NCBI GenBank assembly: GCA_018241745.1
Contig: JAFEDG010000142.1
Location: 43,273-107,272 of the forward strand
Direction: 5' to 3'
From: Pseudomonadota bacterium
GTDB lineage: Bacteria; Pseudomonadota; Gammaproteobacteria; Burkholderiales; Casimicrobiaceae
DNA: 64,000 bases
Shown: one piece after another, positions 35,000 through 43,901 of the stretch
Layout: each line of letters opens with the position of its first letter
Position numbering within the stretch: position 1 is the first letter of the stretch
Position numbers and translations under genes: made by a program
The notes under the pieces: model-generated
Seen by the model: only the letters and a program-made list of their open reading frames with translations
What the model was told of the DNA's origin: nothing
Database searches by the model: none

Positions 35000-35833
35000 T
35001 TATCTCCCGCTCCAGTGGACGATGCGACGCTCGACGTACAGGAACAGGATGTTGAGCGCGTATCCGAGGATGCCGGCGGCGAGGATCGCCGCGTACATCG
35101 TCTTCACGTTCAGCACTTGCTGCGCGTCGATGATCCGATGTCCCAGCCCGCTGTCCGAGCCGATGAACATCTCGGCGACGATCACGATGACGAGCGCCAT
35201 CGACACCGCGCTGCGCAGCCCCACGAACGTCGGCTGCAGCGATTCCCAGACGAGGACGTCGCGGAAGATCCGCCACCGCGACGCGCCCATCACCTTGGCC
35301 GCCATCACGCGCTGCTTGCGCGCGTTGATGACGCCGTAGGCGCTGTTGAACACGACGATCAGCAACGCGCCGAACGCCGCGATCGCCACCTTGTTGATGT
35401 CGGAGACGCCGAAGATCAGCAGGAACAGCGGGATCAGCGCGGACGACGGCGTCGAGCGGAAGAAATCGATCAGGAACTCGACGCTGCGGTACGCCTTCTC
35501 GTTGCTGCCGAGCAGGATGCCGAGCGGGACGCCGAGGACCGTCGCGATGACGAACGCTTCGACGGTGCGCCAGACCGTCACCAGGAAGTCGTTCATCAGC
35601 GAGCCGCCGAAGAGCCCCGTGACGAGCGTCTGCAGCGTCGCCAGCGGCGTCGGCAGCAGGATCGGCTTGATGAAACCCGCGCGCACGACCAGGTCCCAGA
35701 CGATGAACAGCGCGACGGGGCCTACGATCGGCAGCAGGCGCTGCCAGTGCGGCTTGCGCGGCGGCGCGGCCGTCTCCTTGGGCGCGGCCGCCGTCCACGG
35801 GGCGGTCCGCGCGGGCGTAAGGGTCTCGGCCAT
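35000..35833 (-). CDS. ABC transporter permease (SsuC/TauC type)
   Basis: A 277-residue permease with six membrane segments and the coupling loop 'AAKVMGASRWRIFRDVLVWESLQPTFVGLR' (read in parts). It pairs with the ATPase starting 3 bp downstream. I chose the ATG at 35833 because AAGGG lies 6 bases upstream; an ATG two codons earlier overlaps the stop of the binding-protein gene. The first 40 residues are Pro/Ala/Thr-rich and cytoplasmic. Confidence 0.93.
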   Translation of the reverse strand: MAETLTPARTAPWTAAAPKETAAPPRKPHWQRLLPIVGPVALFIVWDLVVRAGFIKPILLPTPLATLQTLVTGLFGGSLMNDFLVTVWRTVEAFVIATVLGVPLGILLGSNEKAYRSVEFLIDFFRSTPSSALIPLFLLIFGVSDINKVAIAAFGALLIVVFNSAYGVINARKQRVMAAKVMGASRWRIFRDVLVWESLQPTFVGLRSAVSMALVIVIVAEMFIGSDSGLGHRIIDAQQVLNVKTMYAAILAAGILGYALNILFLYVERRIVHWSGR

Positions 35834-35835
35834 GG

Positions 35836-36858
35836 TCATCCCTTGTAGATGAGGTCCGCGACGACCACCTTCTTGTCGAAGATGCCCTTGTCGGTGAAGA
35901 GGTCGAAGAACTTCTGGAAGTAGGCGATCGACTCGGGCGTCGCTTCCGAGTACTTCATGTACGCCGCGAGCGGGACTTCCCCGGTCAGCGGCCCCTCGAT
36001 CGCGGTATAGCCCTTCATGTACTTGCGCGCTTCGTCCGGGTTGCTGCGGACCAGGTCTACGCCCTTGAAGTACGCGGCCATGTACTTCTTCGTCGCGTCC
36101 GGGTACTTCTTGATGAAGTCGGTCGTGAGGCTGGCCGAGCCGCCGTGCCACGGCGCCAACGGGTCGCCGAGCACGTAGTGCGCGATGACGCCGGCTTCGA
36201 GCACGCGCGTGGTTCCGTTCATCCGGCCGATCGTCCCGGTGGGCTCCAGCGTGTAGCAGGCATCGACCTGGCCGGCGGCGATCGCGGCGACGTGCTGGCC
36301 GATCGGCAGTTCCGTGACCGACGTGCCGGAAGCCCCCGCGCGCTCCAGCACCGTCTTCGCGAGCGTCACGTTCTGGATGCCGGGACCGGACGCGACCTTC
36401 TTGCCCTTGAGCTCGGCGATGCTCTTGTACGGCGCGTCCTTCGCGACGATGAACTCGTCGAGCACGTACTTCGCATTGGACGGGTTCGTGCAGAAGATCT
36501 TGAACAGGCCGGGTTGCGCGATCTCGCCGATCGCGAGGTTGGCGGAGCCGGTGCCGTTGGCGCTGCCGTCGGCGCGGCCGGACAGCATCGCTTCCATCAC
36601 CTGCTGCGCGCCGGCGAACTTGAGTGCCTCGACGTCGAGGCCCGCTTCCTTGAAGTAGCCCTTCTCGACGGCGACATACAGCGGCAGCCCCGACGCGATG
36701 GGCCAGTACCCGATGCGGATCTTCGGCGCGGCCTGCGCACGGACGACGGCCGGTGCGCCCAGTGTCGCGAGCGCCCCGCCCGCCGCGGCGGCACCGACCA
36801 GGCGGCGGCGCGTGCGGTCGATCGGCAGCGTGGCGACGGGATGGGATGGATTGCGCAT
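35836..36858 (-). CDS. ABC transporter substrate-binding protein (NMT1/SsuA-like), Tat-type signal
   Basis: A 340-residue periplasmic binding protein. The N-terminus has a twin-arginine-like leader ('RTRRRLVGAAAAGGALATLG') with cleavage near 'VVRAQA'. The mature part has the NMT1/SsuA fold ('YWPIASGLPLYVAVEKGYFKEAGLDVEALKF'). AAGGAG stands 6 bases upstream of the ATG. It is second in the operon after atzF, so it probably captures the nitrogen compound that AtzE and AtzF hydrolyse. The ligand is not known. Confidence 0.92.
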   Translation of the reverse strand: MRNPSHPVATLPIDRTRRRLVGAAAAGGALATLGAPAVVRAQAAPKIRIGYWPIASGLPLYVAVEKGYFKEAGLDVEALKFAGAQQVMEAMLSGRADGSANGTGSANLAIGEIAQPGLFKIFCTNPSNAKYVLDEFIVAKDAPYKSIAELKGKKVASGPGIQNVTLAKTVLERAGASGTSVTELPIGQHVAAIAAGQVDACYTLEPTGTIGRMNGTTRVLEAGVIAHYVLGDPLAPWHGGSASLTTDFIKKYPDATKKYMAAYFKGVDLVRSNPDEARKYMKGYTAIEGPLTGEVPLAAYMKYSEATPESIAYFQKFFDLFTDKGIFDKKVVVADLIYKG

Positions 36859-36890
36859 GGAAATCTCCTTGGTGACGGGGTTGAGGGGGT

Positions 36891-38696
36891 TCAGGCGGGA
36901 ACGCGTTCGGCGAGGTAGCGGCGCCAGCCGCCGAACCGCGAGATGTCTTCGGCGCCGACGACCGCGATCGCCTCGCATACGAAGCCGTGGGCGGAACTGC
37001 CGTCGTCGAGCTGCACGGTGCCGATCGCGAGCGGCGACGGCACGCGCTCGACGAACGCGCCGAGGCGCGCGACCGGCATCGTCCACACCTCGACGTCGAT
37101 CGGCGCGCCACCTTCGGCGACGCGCACGAGCCCGGGCTTGGGCGGCGTGGTCCCCGGTAGCGCATAGAGGCGATACGTGGGCGCCGTGCGCGTCGCGCGG
37201 ACGAGTTCCGCGCCGCACGCGACGAGCTCGCGATTGAGCGGCAGGCCGGACAGGTGCGCGCCGACGACGACGACGTCGACGTGACCCGCGTCAGCGGCGG
37301 TGCGCTGGGGCGCTGGCGAGGGCGGCTGCGGCGCGCCGGTCGCGCCGAGCGGGACACCGGCGTCGGCGTGGACGCGTGCGCCCAGCGTCGCCAGCGCGCG
37401 GTCGTGGCCGGCGGGTGCGATCAGCGTGATGCCGGACGGCAGGCCGTCGGTGCGCATGGCCGTCGGCACGGCAAGCGCGGCGAGGTCGAGCAGGTTGACG
37501 AAATTCGTGTACGTGCCGAGCCGCCGGTTGGTCTCGAGCGGGTCGGCCGCGACCGCGGCGAGCGTGTAGAACGTCGGCGCCGTCGGCACGACGAGCACGT
37601 CGAACGTCGACCAGAGCGGCGCGAGCCGCGCGCGTGCGGCGGCGAGGGTAGCCTCTGCGACAAACACGTCGGTCGCCGAGTAGCGGCGGCCGTCGGCGAT
37701 GATCTTGCGCACGGTCGGCTCGACGTCCTCTTCGTGCGCGTCGAAGAACGCGCGGATGCCGGCGTGGCGCTCGGCGACGTGCGCGCCTTCGTACAGCATC
37801 GAGGCCACGGCACGCCAGGGCGCGAAGTCGATCTCGACGGGAACGCCGCCCAGCGTGCGCAGCCGCGCCACGGCGGCGGCGAACGCCCGCTCGGCGACCG
37901 CGTCGCCGTAGAACGCGAGGTCGCGAGCTGCCGGCATCGCGAACCGGAACGCGTGGGCCAGCGAGGGCGCGTCGACGGCGGCGTGCGGCCGCTCCGCGGC
38001 GACGTCGAACACGCGCGTCGCGTCTGCCACCGTCAGTGCGAAGATCGACACGCAGTCGAGCGAACGGCATGCGGGCACCACGCCGGTGGTCGACAGCGCA
38101 CCGCGCGTCGGCTTGAGCCCGACGATGTTGTTGAGGCCGGCGGGCACGCGGCCCGAACCCGCCGTGTCGGTGCCGAGCGAGAAGTGAACGAGACCCTGCG
38201 CGACCGCGACCGCCGAGCCCGAGCTGGAACCGCCGGACACCAGCGTTGCGTCGAACGCATTGGGCACGGCGCCATACGGTGAGCGCGTGCCGACGAGGCC
38301 CGTCGCGAACTGGTCGAGGTTGGTCTTGCCGACGCACACTGCGCCCGCCGCGTCGAGGCGCGCGACCACCGCTGCCGGCGCGCCTGGTGCGTACGCGAAT
38401 GCCGGGCAGGCGGCCGTCGTCGGCAGGCCGGCGACGTCGATGTTGTCCTTCACTGCATAGAGCGCGCCGAACAGCGGCCGGCGCAGCGCGGCCTCCGTGT
38501 CGTGCGCCAGCTCGCGATCGAGTTCCGCGGCACGGCGGCGCAGCGCCGGCGCATCGAACGTCGAGATCCAGACGGGCCGGCCGTGCTCCGCCGCGGGCCG
38601 GTCGAGCCAATGCTCGACTACCGCAGACGGCGTCCACGTGCCGCGGCGGTAGGCATCCCGCAAGTCTGCGAGCGTCAGCGGATAGGGTCGGGGCAT
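36891..38696 (-). CDS. atzF: Allophanate hydrolase AtzF
   Basis: A 601-residue two-domain enzyme. The amidase-signature domain carries Lys83 ('YAVKDNIDVAGL'), Ser157 and Ser181 ('GTDTAGSGRVP'), each exactly eight residues before the catalytic Lys91, Ser165 and Ser189 known from AtzF of Pseudomonas sp. ADP. A second domain (about 455-600) matches the C-terminal decarboxylating domain of allophanate hydrolases. It releases ammonia and CO2 from allophanate. It is the first gene of the operon, directly behind the tandem repeat. Confidence 0.93.
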   Translation of the reverse strand: MPRPYPLTLADLRDAYRRGTWTPSAVVEHWLDRPAAEHGRPVWISTFDAPALRRRAAELDRELAHDTEAALRRPLFGALYAVKDNIDVAGLPTTAACPAFAYAPGAPAAVVARLDAAGAVCVGKTNLDQFATGLVGTRSPYGAVPNAFDATLVSGGSSSGSAVAVAQGLVHFSLGTDTAGSGRVPAGLNNIVGLKPTRGALSTTGVVPACRSLDCVSIFALTVADATRVFDVAAERPHAAVDAPSLAHAFRFAMPAARDLAFYGDAVAERAFAAAVARLRTLGGVPVEIDFAPWRAVASMLYEGAHVAERHAGIRAFFDAHEEDVEPTVRKIIADGRRYSATDVFVAEATLAAARARLAPLWSTFDVLVVPTAPTFYTLAAVAADPLETNRRLGTYTNFVNLLDLAALAVPTAMRTDGLPSGITLIAPAGHDRALATLGARVHADAGVPLGATGAPQPPSPAPQRTAADAGHVDVVVVGAHLSGLPLNRELVACGAELVRATRTAPTYRLYALPGTTPPKPGLVRVAEGGAPIDVEVWTMPVARLGAFVERVPSPLAIGTVQLDDGSSAHGFVCEAIAVVGAEDISRFGGWRRYLAERVPA

Positions 38697-38713
38697 CGTG
38701 CGGTCGTGGGCGC

Positions 38714-38736
38714 TTGTATACTAGGTTGGATACTAG
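38714..38736 (-). promoter_or_regulatory. Tandem 11-bp direct repeat, probable GntR operator before atzF
   Basis: On the + strand TTGTATACTAG (38714-38724) and TTGGATACTAG (38726-38736) repeat with 12-bp period and one mismatch, ending 18 bases upstream of the atzF ATG. Each contains a GTAT/ATAC-type half site of the kind bound by FCD-type GntR proteins. On the coding strand they supply two TAGTAT -10-like hexamers. The rest of 38737-38895 shows no gene. Confidence 0.6.
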
Positions 38737-38895
38737 CAAGCGCGATGCCACCCGCAGCACTGACCGCAATCCACGTCAAATCAATAGCTTAAAAGTAGGG
38801 GTGCCCGGCGCGGGACTGGGCGGTGATGGTGCAACGCACCACGCCGCCGCCCTCGATGCACCGGGATGAGGCAGCGGCGCGCGGCGGGGTCGCGA

Positions 38896-39150
38896 CTAGG
38901 GATCGACGCGCGAGGCGAGGAACGCGACGACGCCAGCGATCGCCAGGCCGACGATGCCGCCCAGTACGAAGCTGTGTGCAGGCAGGACGGCGCCCAAGCC
39001 CCCTGCCACGAAGCCCGCGATCAGGAAGGCGGTCCAGCGCGCCGGGCGCGCAGTGGCGGCCCCGCTCACAGGCTTGTTGTCGCCCGCGCGGTGGGCGGCG
39101 AGGATGGCGTCCGCCATCGCTTCGGCTTCTTCCTTCGTGCGGGTGGCCAT
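38896..39150 (-). CDS. Small two-helix membrane protein, function unknown
   Basis: An 84-residue protein: charged N-terminus 'MATRTKEEAEAMADAILAAH', then two glycine-rich hydrophobic helices ('AFLIAGFVAGGLGAVLPA' and 'VLGGIVGLAIAGVVAFLAS'). It resembles small inner-membrane stress-type proteins in layout, but I do not recognise a family. It is divergent from the CsbD gene. Confidence 0.6.
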   Translation of the reverse strand: MATRTKEEAEAMADAILAAHRAGDNKPVSGAATARPARWTAFLIAGFVAGGLGAVLPAHSFVLGGIVGLAIAGVVAFLASRVDP

Positions 39151-39330
39151 CGAGCGTAATCGCGCGGAGATCGATTCCGCGCCATTCTAGTCGTGGCGAC
39201 TGCCCCGTCAAATCGATGCCGCCGTCCGTCCTACGCGTACATCCGCGTTTCACCCGCTGCCGAAGCCGGGCGATCCGCGGAAACTGGGTCCTGCGGAACT
39301 TCCCGCCAACCAACCCCAACGGAGACGCGC

Positions 39331-39528
39331 ATGAACGAGAACCAGGTCAAGGGTGCGACGAAGGACATCGCCGGCAAGGTCCAACAAAAGTTCGGCGAAG
39401 CGATCGACAGCCCGGAACAGCAAGTCAAGGGCGTGGCCAAGCAGGTCGAAGGCAAGACGCAGAAGGCAGTCGGCGACGTGCAGCAGGCCGCGGAAGACGC
39501 GGACAAGGAATCCCGCCAGCAGCGCTGA
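39331..39528 (+). CDS. CsbD-family stress-response protein
   Basis: A 65-residue hydrophilic protein starting 'MNENQVKGATKDIAGKVQQKFGEAI', the defining CsbD pattern, with a second repeat 'VKGVAKQVEGKTQKAVGDV'. CsbD proteins are general-stress proteins of unknown mechanism. The ATG follows GGAGACGCGC. A perfect terminator follows the stop. Confidence 0.93.
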   Translation: MNENQVKGATKDIAGKVQQKFGEAIDSPEQQVKGVAKQVEGKTQKAVGDVQQAAEDADKESRQQR

Positions 39529-39574
39529 CGGCGTCCACCCTGCGGCGGCCGCGCCGTACGCAGGTGACAGACAG

Positions 39575-39607
39575 GCAACGGCCGCAGTCGCGGCCGTTGC
39601 TTTTTTT
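39575..39607 (+). terminator. Rho-independent terminator after csbD-like gene
   Basis: A perfect 10-bp stem GCAACGGCCG / CGGCCGTTGC with a six-base loop is followed by seven T residues. Confidence 0.93.
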
Positions 39608-39670
39608 GCACGGCTAGAATCGCAGCATGCCCACTCCATTGCAACTTCGCGGCCCGCGGCGTCTGTCCGC

Positions 39671-42600
39671 ATGAATGCCGCAGCGAACGCTGCTGTTCCG
39701 CCCATCCGGCGGCGGCGCTGGCTACGGCGCGTCGCTGTGGCGGGCGGCATCGTCGCCGCCGTGTTGGTTGCCGCCTGGCTCGGGGTACCCGTCCTTGCGA
39801 GGCACCTGCTCGAGACGCGCCTCGCGGATGCGTTGCACCGGCCGGTCGCGGTGACGGACGTCCGCTTCAATCCGTTGACGCTGGAAGCCGAGATCCAGGG
39901 CGGCGTCATCGGTGCCGCACCGGGCGCCGGTCCCGATGCGCGGCCGCTGCTGACGTTCAGGACGCTGGCCGCGCAATTCTCGCTGGCGTCGCTGTGGCAT
40001 CGCGCACCCGTCGTCGACCGCCTCACGCTGACGGGCCCGCAACTCGCGCTGACGCGCAAGGCGGACGGGACGTACAGCGTGCAGGATCTCGTCGACGAGT
40101 GGCTGGGCGGACCGCCGGGCCCGCCCGCCCGTTTCTCGCTGAACAACATCCAGGTGCAGGGCGGAACGATCGATTTCGCAGACGAGCCCGCGCACCGCGA
40201 GCACGAGGTGCGAGACCTGACGATCGGCATCCCGTTCCTGTCGAGCCTCGACTACCAGACGAAGATCCAGGTGATGCCGCGGGTCGCGGCGACGGTCAAC
40301 GGCAGCGCCTTTTCGCTGACGGGCACCACGACGCCGTTTGCGGCGGAGCGCGATGCCGCGCTCGACATCGATCTCGACAATGTGTCGCTGCCTGAATACG
40401 CCGCCTACCTGCCGTTCAAGCTGCGCGGGAGGCTCGCCGCGGGCACGTTGACGACGCGCGCCAAGCTGATCTTCACCGATGGCGCCGCACAGACGCGCTC
40501 GCTGTGGCTGTCGGGCGAGGTGAAGGTTGCCAACGCGGCATTCGTGCGCGGCGACGGGCAGAAGCTCGCCGCGATCGACGCCGCCACCGCGCACGTCGCG
40601 CGGCTCGACCTCGTCAACCACCATCTCGTCATCGACGCGTTGACGCTCAGGTCGCCTTCACTCGACGTGCGCCGCGCGGCCGACGGACGCGTCAATCTCG
40701 CGGAACCGCTCGTCGAGCCCGCGGCACCGGGCGCCCCGCCTGCACCGGGGACCGCGGCGTGGCAGGTCGACGTGGAACGCGTGCGCATCGACGGCGGCAA
40801 GCTGGCGATCGCCGACGATGCCGTGCGGCCCGCGTTTCGCGCGAACGTGAGCGCCCTGGACGTCGAGGCCACCGACCTGTCGACGCGCGCCGACCGGCCG
40901 GCCCACGTCCGCGTCCGTTTTGACAGCGACGTCGGGGCGGACGCGATCGCCGAATTCGACCTGCTGCCGGCGACGCTCGACGCGAAGGGTCACTTCGGCA
41001 TCCGCGGCGTGGCGCTCGGCAAGCTGTACCCGTATTACGCGAGCGCGTTGAACCTCGTCGTCCAGCGCGGCAGCGCCGATGTCGATGCGGACTTCGAGAC
41101 GTCGGCGGCCGTACGCGGGCGCCGCTTCCTGCTCACCGGCGGCAAGGCCGATATCGCGGATGCGCAGATGGCGCTGCCGGGCGAGCGCGACCCGCTGTGG
41201 CGCATCCCGCGGCTGGCACTGGAGGGCGTCACGCTCGATGCCGGTCGGCGTACGCTCGACGTGGGGACGTTGACGACGACCGGGGGCACGCTGGCGCTGC
41301 GGCGCGATGCCGACGGCACGTTCAATTTCGGGCGCATTCTGAAGACGGCCGCGCCTGCCAATGCCGCGGGCGCGAGCGCGGGCGATGCCTGGCAAGCCGT
41401 CGTCAAGCGCACGCGTATCGCGCATTACACGGTCGATGTCGACGATCGCGTGCCGACGCCGCCGGTGACACTGCACCTGGCGGGCGTCGACGCGACGGCG
41501 GACAACCTGTCGAACGACTATGCGAAGGCCGCCACGGTGACGCTGCGCGCGAGGGTTGGTGACGCCGGCACGCTGGCGCTCGACGGTGCCTTCACGCCGA
41601 ACCCGGTGAGCGCGCAGTGGAAAGTCGACGCGACGCGCCTGCAGCTCACGACGTTGCAGCCCTACCTCGATCCGTACGTGAACGTCGTGGTCACCGACGG
41701 GCAGCTCGGCGCCACCGGAACGCTCACGTTCACGGCCGGCGATGAGCGCAGCGCGGCGCGCGTCCGCTGGAACGGCGACGTGACCGTCACCGGGTTCAAT
41801 GCGTTGGATCGCCCCACGCTGTCGCCACTTGCGCGGTGGAAGACCCTCAAGCTCACCGGCGTCGACGTGTCGACCGAGCCGCGCACCGCGAGCATCGGCG
41901 CCGTCGCGCTGTCCGATTTCTTCGCCCGCGTCACCGTGTACGACGATGCGAGCCTCAACTTCGTCCGGCTCGTCAAGGCGGACGCGACGCCCGGGGCTCC
42001 CAGCGGGCCGTCGTGGCCGTTGACGGTCGGGCGCATCGAGCTTGCGCGTGGCGAAGTGCAGTACTCCGACTTCTACATCAAGCCCAACTACACGGCCCAC
42101 CTGACCGACGTCGGCGGCGACATCGGCGCGATGTCGGCGCGGGAGGCCGCCGCCGTGAACGTGACGGCGAAGCTCGACGGCAGTGCACCGGTGGAGGTCA
42201 GCGGCCGCGTCAATCCGCTCGCGAAGGACCTCGTGCTCGACGTCACCGGCACCGCGCGCGATATCGAGCTCCCTCCGCTGTCACCGTATTTCGCCAAGTA
42301 CGCAGGTTATGGCGTCACCCGCGGCAAGCTCGGGTTCGACGTTCGCTACAAGGTCGAGAACCGCAAGCTCGCGGCGACGAATCGCCTCGTGCTCGATCAG
42401 CTGACGTTCGGGCCGCACGTCGACAGCCCGACCGCGACCAAGCTGCCCGTGCTGCTGGCCACGTCGTTGCTGAAGGACGCGCGCGGCGTCATCGACGTCG
42501 AGCTGCCGATCTCGGGCTCGCTCGATGATCCCAGGTTCTCCGTCGGCGGGCTCATCGTCCAGGTGATCGTGAACCTGCTGACGAAGGCGGTGACGTCGCC

Positions 42601-43195
42601 GTTCGCGTTGCTCGGCGCGGCGTTCGGCGGCGGCGAAGAGCTGTCGTGGGTGGACTTCACGCCCGGCAGCGCGGCGCTTGCGCCGCCCGCAGTGGCCAAG
42701 CTCGACAAGCTCGGCAAGGCGCTCGGCGCCCGGCCTGCGCTGCGCGTGGAGATCGGCGGGCGTGTCGATCCGAACGCCGATGCGGAAGCGCTGCGCCACG
42801 CCGCGGTCGAGGCACAGCTACGTGCCGTGAAGGCGAAGGCCCTCGCGGCCGAGGGGGCACCCGTCACGGACCCGGCGGCCGTCGTCGTCGCGCCGGACGA
42901 GCGCGTGCGCTACCTGACCGCCGTGTACAAGGACGCGCCGATCGACGAGCGGCCGCGCAACTTCATCGGCATGCTGAAGGACGTGCCGCCCGCGGACATG
43001 GAAGCGATGTTGCTGAAGCATGCGCGGGCGGGCCCGGACGACCTGGCCGCGCTGGCGCAGCGGCGCGCGCAGGCCGTCAAGGATGCGCTGATCGCGCGCG
43101 GCGTCGCGAGCGACCGCCTGTTCATCGTGACGACGGCACGCAAGGACGCACCCAAGGACGCGGCCGCGTCGCGCGTCGATCTCGCGCTGAAATAG
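39671..43195 (+). CDS. DUF748 / AsmA-like envelope protein with OmpA-like C-terminus
   Basis: A 1174-residue protein with a single N-terminal membrane anchor ('RVAVAGGIVAAVLVAAWLGVPVL') and a long beta-rich body of repeated AsmA/DUF748 units ('ALHRPVAVTDVRFNPLTLEAEIQGG', 'NPLAKDLVLDVTGTARDIELPPLSPYFAKYAGY'; read in parts). Near residues 995-1060 an OmpA-like stretch appears ('WVDFTPGSAALAPPAVAKLDKLGKAL'), and 'VARGVASDRLFIV'-type residues follow in the last 40. AsmA-like proteins bridge inner and outer membranes for phospholipid transport. It is not followed by a co-directional gene. Confidence 0.85.
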   Translation: MNAAANAAVPPIRRRRWLRRVAVAGGIVAAVLVAAWLGVPVLARHLLETRLADALHRPVAVTDVRFNPLTLEAEIQGGVIGAAPGAGPDARPLLTFRTLAAQFSLASLWHRAPVVDRLTLTGPQLALTRKADGTYSVQDLVDEWLGGPPGPPARFSLNNIQVQGGTIDFADEPAHREHEVRDLTIGIPFLSSLDYQTKIQVMPRVAATVNGSAFSLTGTTTPFAAERDAALDIDLDNVSLPEYAAYLPFKLRGRLAAGTLTTRAKLIFTDGAAQTRSLWLSGEVKVANAAFVRGDGQKLAAIDAATAHVARLDLVNHHLVIDALTLRSPSLDVRRAADGRVNLAEPLVEPAAPGAPPAPGTAAWQVDVERVRIDGGKLAIADDAVRPAFRANVSALDVEATDLSTRADRPAHVRVRFDSDVGADAIAEFDLLPATLDAKGHFGIRGVALGKLYPYYASALNLVVQRGSADVDADFETSAAVRGRRFLLTGGKADIADAQMALPGERDPLWRIPRLALEGVTLDAGRRTLDVGTLTTTGGTLALRRDADGTFNFGRILKTAAPANAAGASAGDAWQAVVKRTRIAHYTVDVDDRVPTPPVTLHLAGVDATADNLSNDYAKAATVTLRARVGDAGTLALDGAFTPNPVSAQWKVDATRLQLTTLQPYLDPYVNVVVTDGQLGATGTLTFTAGDERSAARVRWNGDVTVTGFNALDRPTLSPLARWKTLKLTGVDVSTEPRTASIGAVALSDFFARVTVYDDASLNFVRLVKADATPGAPSGPSWPLTVGRIELARGEVQYSDFYIKPNYTAHLTDVGGDIGAMSAREAAAVNVTAKLDGSAPVEVSGRVNPLAKDLVLDVTGTARDIELPPLSPYFAKYAGYGVTRGKLGFDVRYKVENRKLAATNRLVLDQLTFGPHVDSPTATKLPVLLATSLLKDARGVIDVELPISGSLDDPRFSVGGLIVQVIVNLLTKAVTSPFALLGAAFGGGEELSWVDFTPGSAALAPPAVAKLDKLGKALGARPALRVEIGGRVDPNADAEALRHAAVEAQLRAVKAKALAAEGAPVTDPAAVVVAPDERVRYLTAVYKDAPIDERPRNFIGMLKDVPPADMEAMLLKHARAGPDDLAALAQRRAQAVKDALIARGVASDRLFIVTTARKDAPKDAAASRVDLALK

Positions 43196-43216
43196 GGTCC
43201 GACCCTTCCAATGCAA

Positions 43217-43245
43217 ACGGGCGGGCCCTTGCGGTGCCCGCCCGT
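43217..43245. terminator. Hairpin between convergent DUF748 and efp genes
   Basis: A 9-bp stem ACGGGCGGG / CCCGCCCGT lies between the two convergent stops, with no T tract on either side. It may serve as a bidirectional transcription barrier. Confidence 0.4.
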
Positions 43246-43268
43246 CGACCGTTGCAGGACGCCAGGCG

Positions 43269-43823
43269 TCAGACGCGGCGGCGATACTCGCCCGTGCGGG
43301 TGTCGATCTCGACCTTGTCGCCCGTGTTGACGAACAGCGGCACGGCGATCTCGAAGCCCGACGAGATCTTGGCCGGCTTGGTCACCTTGCCCGACGTGTC
43401 GCCCTTGACTGCCGGTTCGGTGTACGTGATCTCGCGCACGACCGAGTTGGGCAGCTCGACCGAGATGGCGCGGCCTTCGTAGAACGTCAGCTCGCACGGC
43501 AGCCCGTCCTCGAGGTAGGGCAGCGCGTCTTCCATGTTTTCCTTCTCGACGTCGTACTGGTTGAAGTCGCCGTCCATGAACACGTACATCGGGTCCGCGA
43601 AGTACGAGTACGTGACTTCCTTCTTTTCGAGCTGGATCGTCTCGAACTTCTCGTCGGCGCGATACACGGTTTCCGTGCCGCCGCCGGAAAGGAGGTTCTT
43701 GAGCTTCATCTTGACGACCGACGCGTTGCGGCCGGACTTCGTGAACTCGGCCTTCTGCACGACCATCGGGTCCTTGCCGACCATGATCACGTTGCCGGCG
43801 CGCACTTCCTGAGCGATTTTCAT
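43269..43823 (-). CDS. efp: Elongation factor P (Arg32 type)
   Basis: A 184-residue protein with three OB-like domains, opening '[20 protein letters not shown]'. The modification loop reads '[10 protein letters not shown]', putting arginine at position 32. That is the form rhamnosylated by EarP, encoded just upstream. EF-P relieves ribosome stalling at polyproline stretches. Length and all domains are normal. A perfect TATAAT (43905-43910, minus strand) overlapping the earP stop probably provides its own promoter. Confidence 0.97.
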   Translation of the reverse strand: MKIAQEVRAGNVIMVGKDPMVVQKAEFTKSGRNASVVKMKLKNLLSGGGTETVYRADEKFETIQLEKKEVTYSYFADPMYVFMDGDFNQYDVEKENMEDALPYLEDGLPCELTFYEGRAISVELPNSVVREITYTEPAVKGDTSGKVTKPAKISSGFEIAVPLFVNTGDKVEIDTRTGEYRRRV

Positions 43824-43901
43824 TGCGGTTCCGTCCGTTGCTTTAAGGCGCGGAAGTGACGCGTGGCGTCCGGCCGGGCCCGGGTGAATGATGCAAAGCC
43901 C

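Noticed and set aside
43217..43245. Hairpin as a strong intrinsic terminator
   Set aside because: No T tract follows on either strand; it is kept only as a weak, low-confidence feature.
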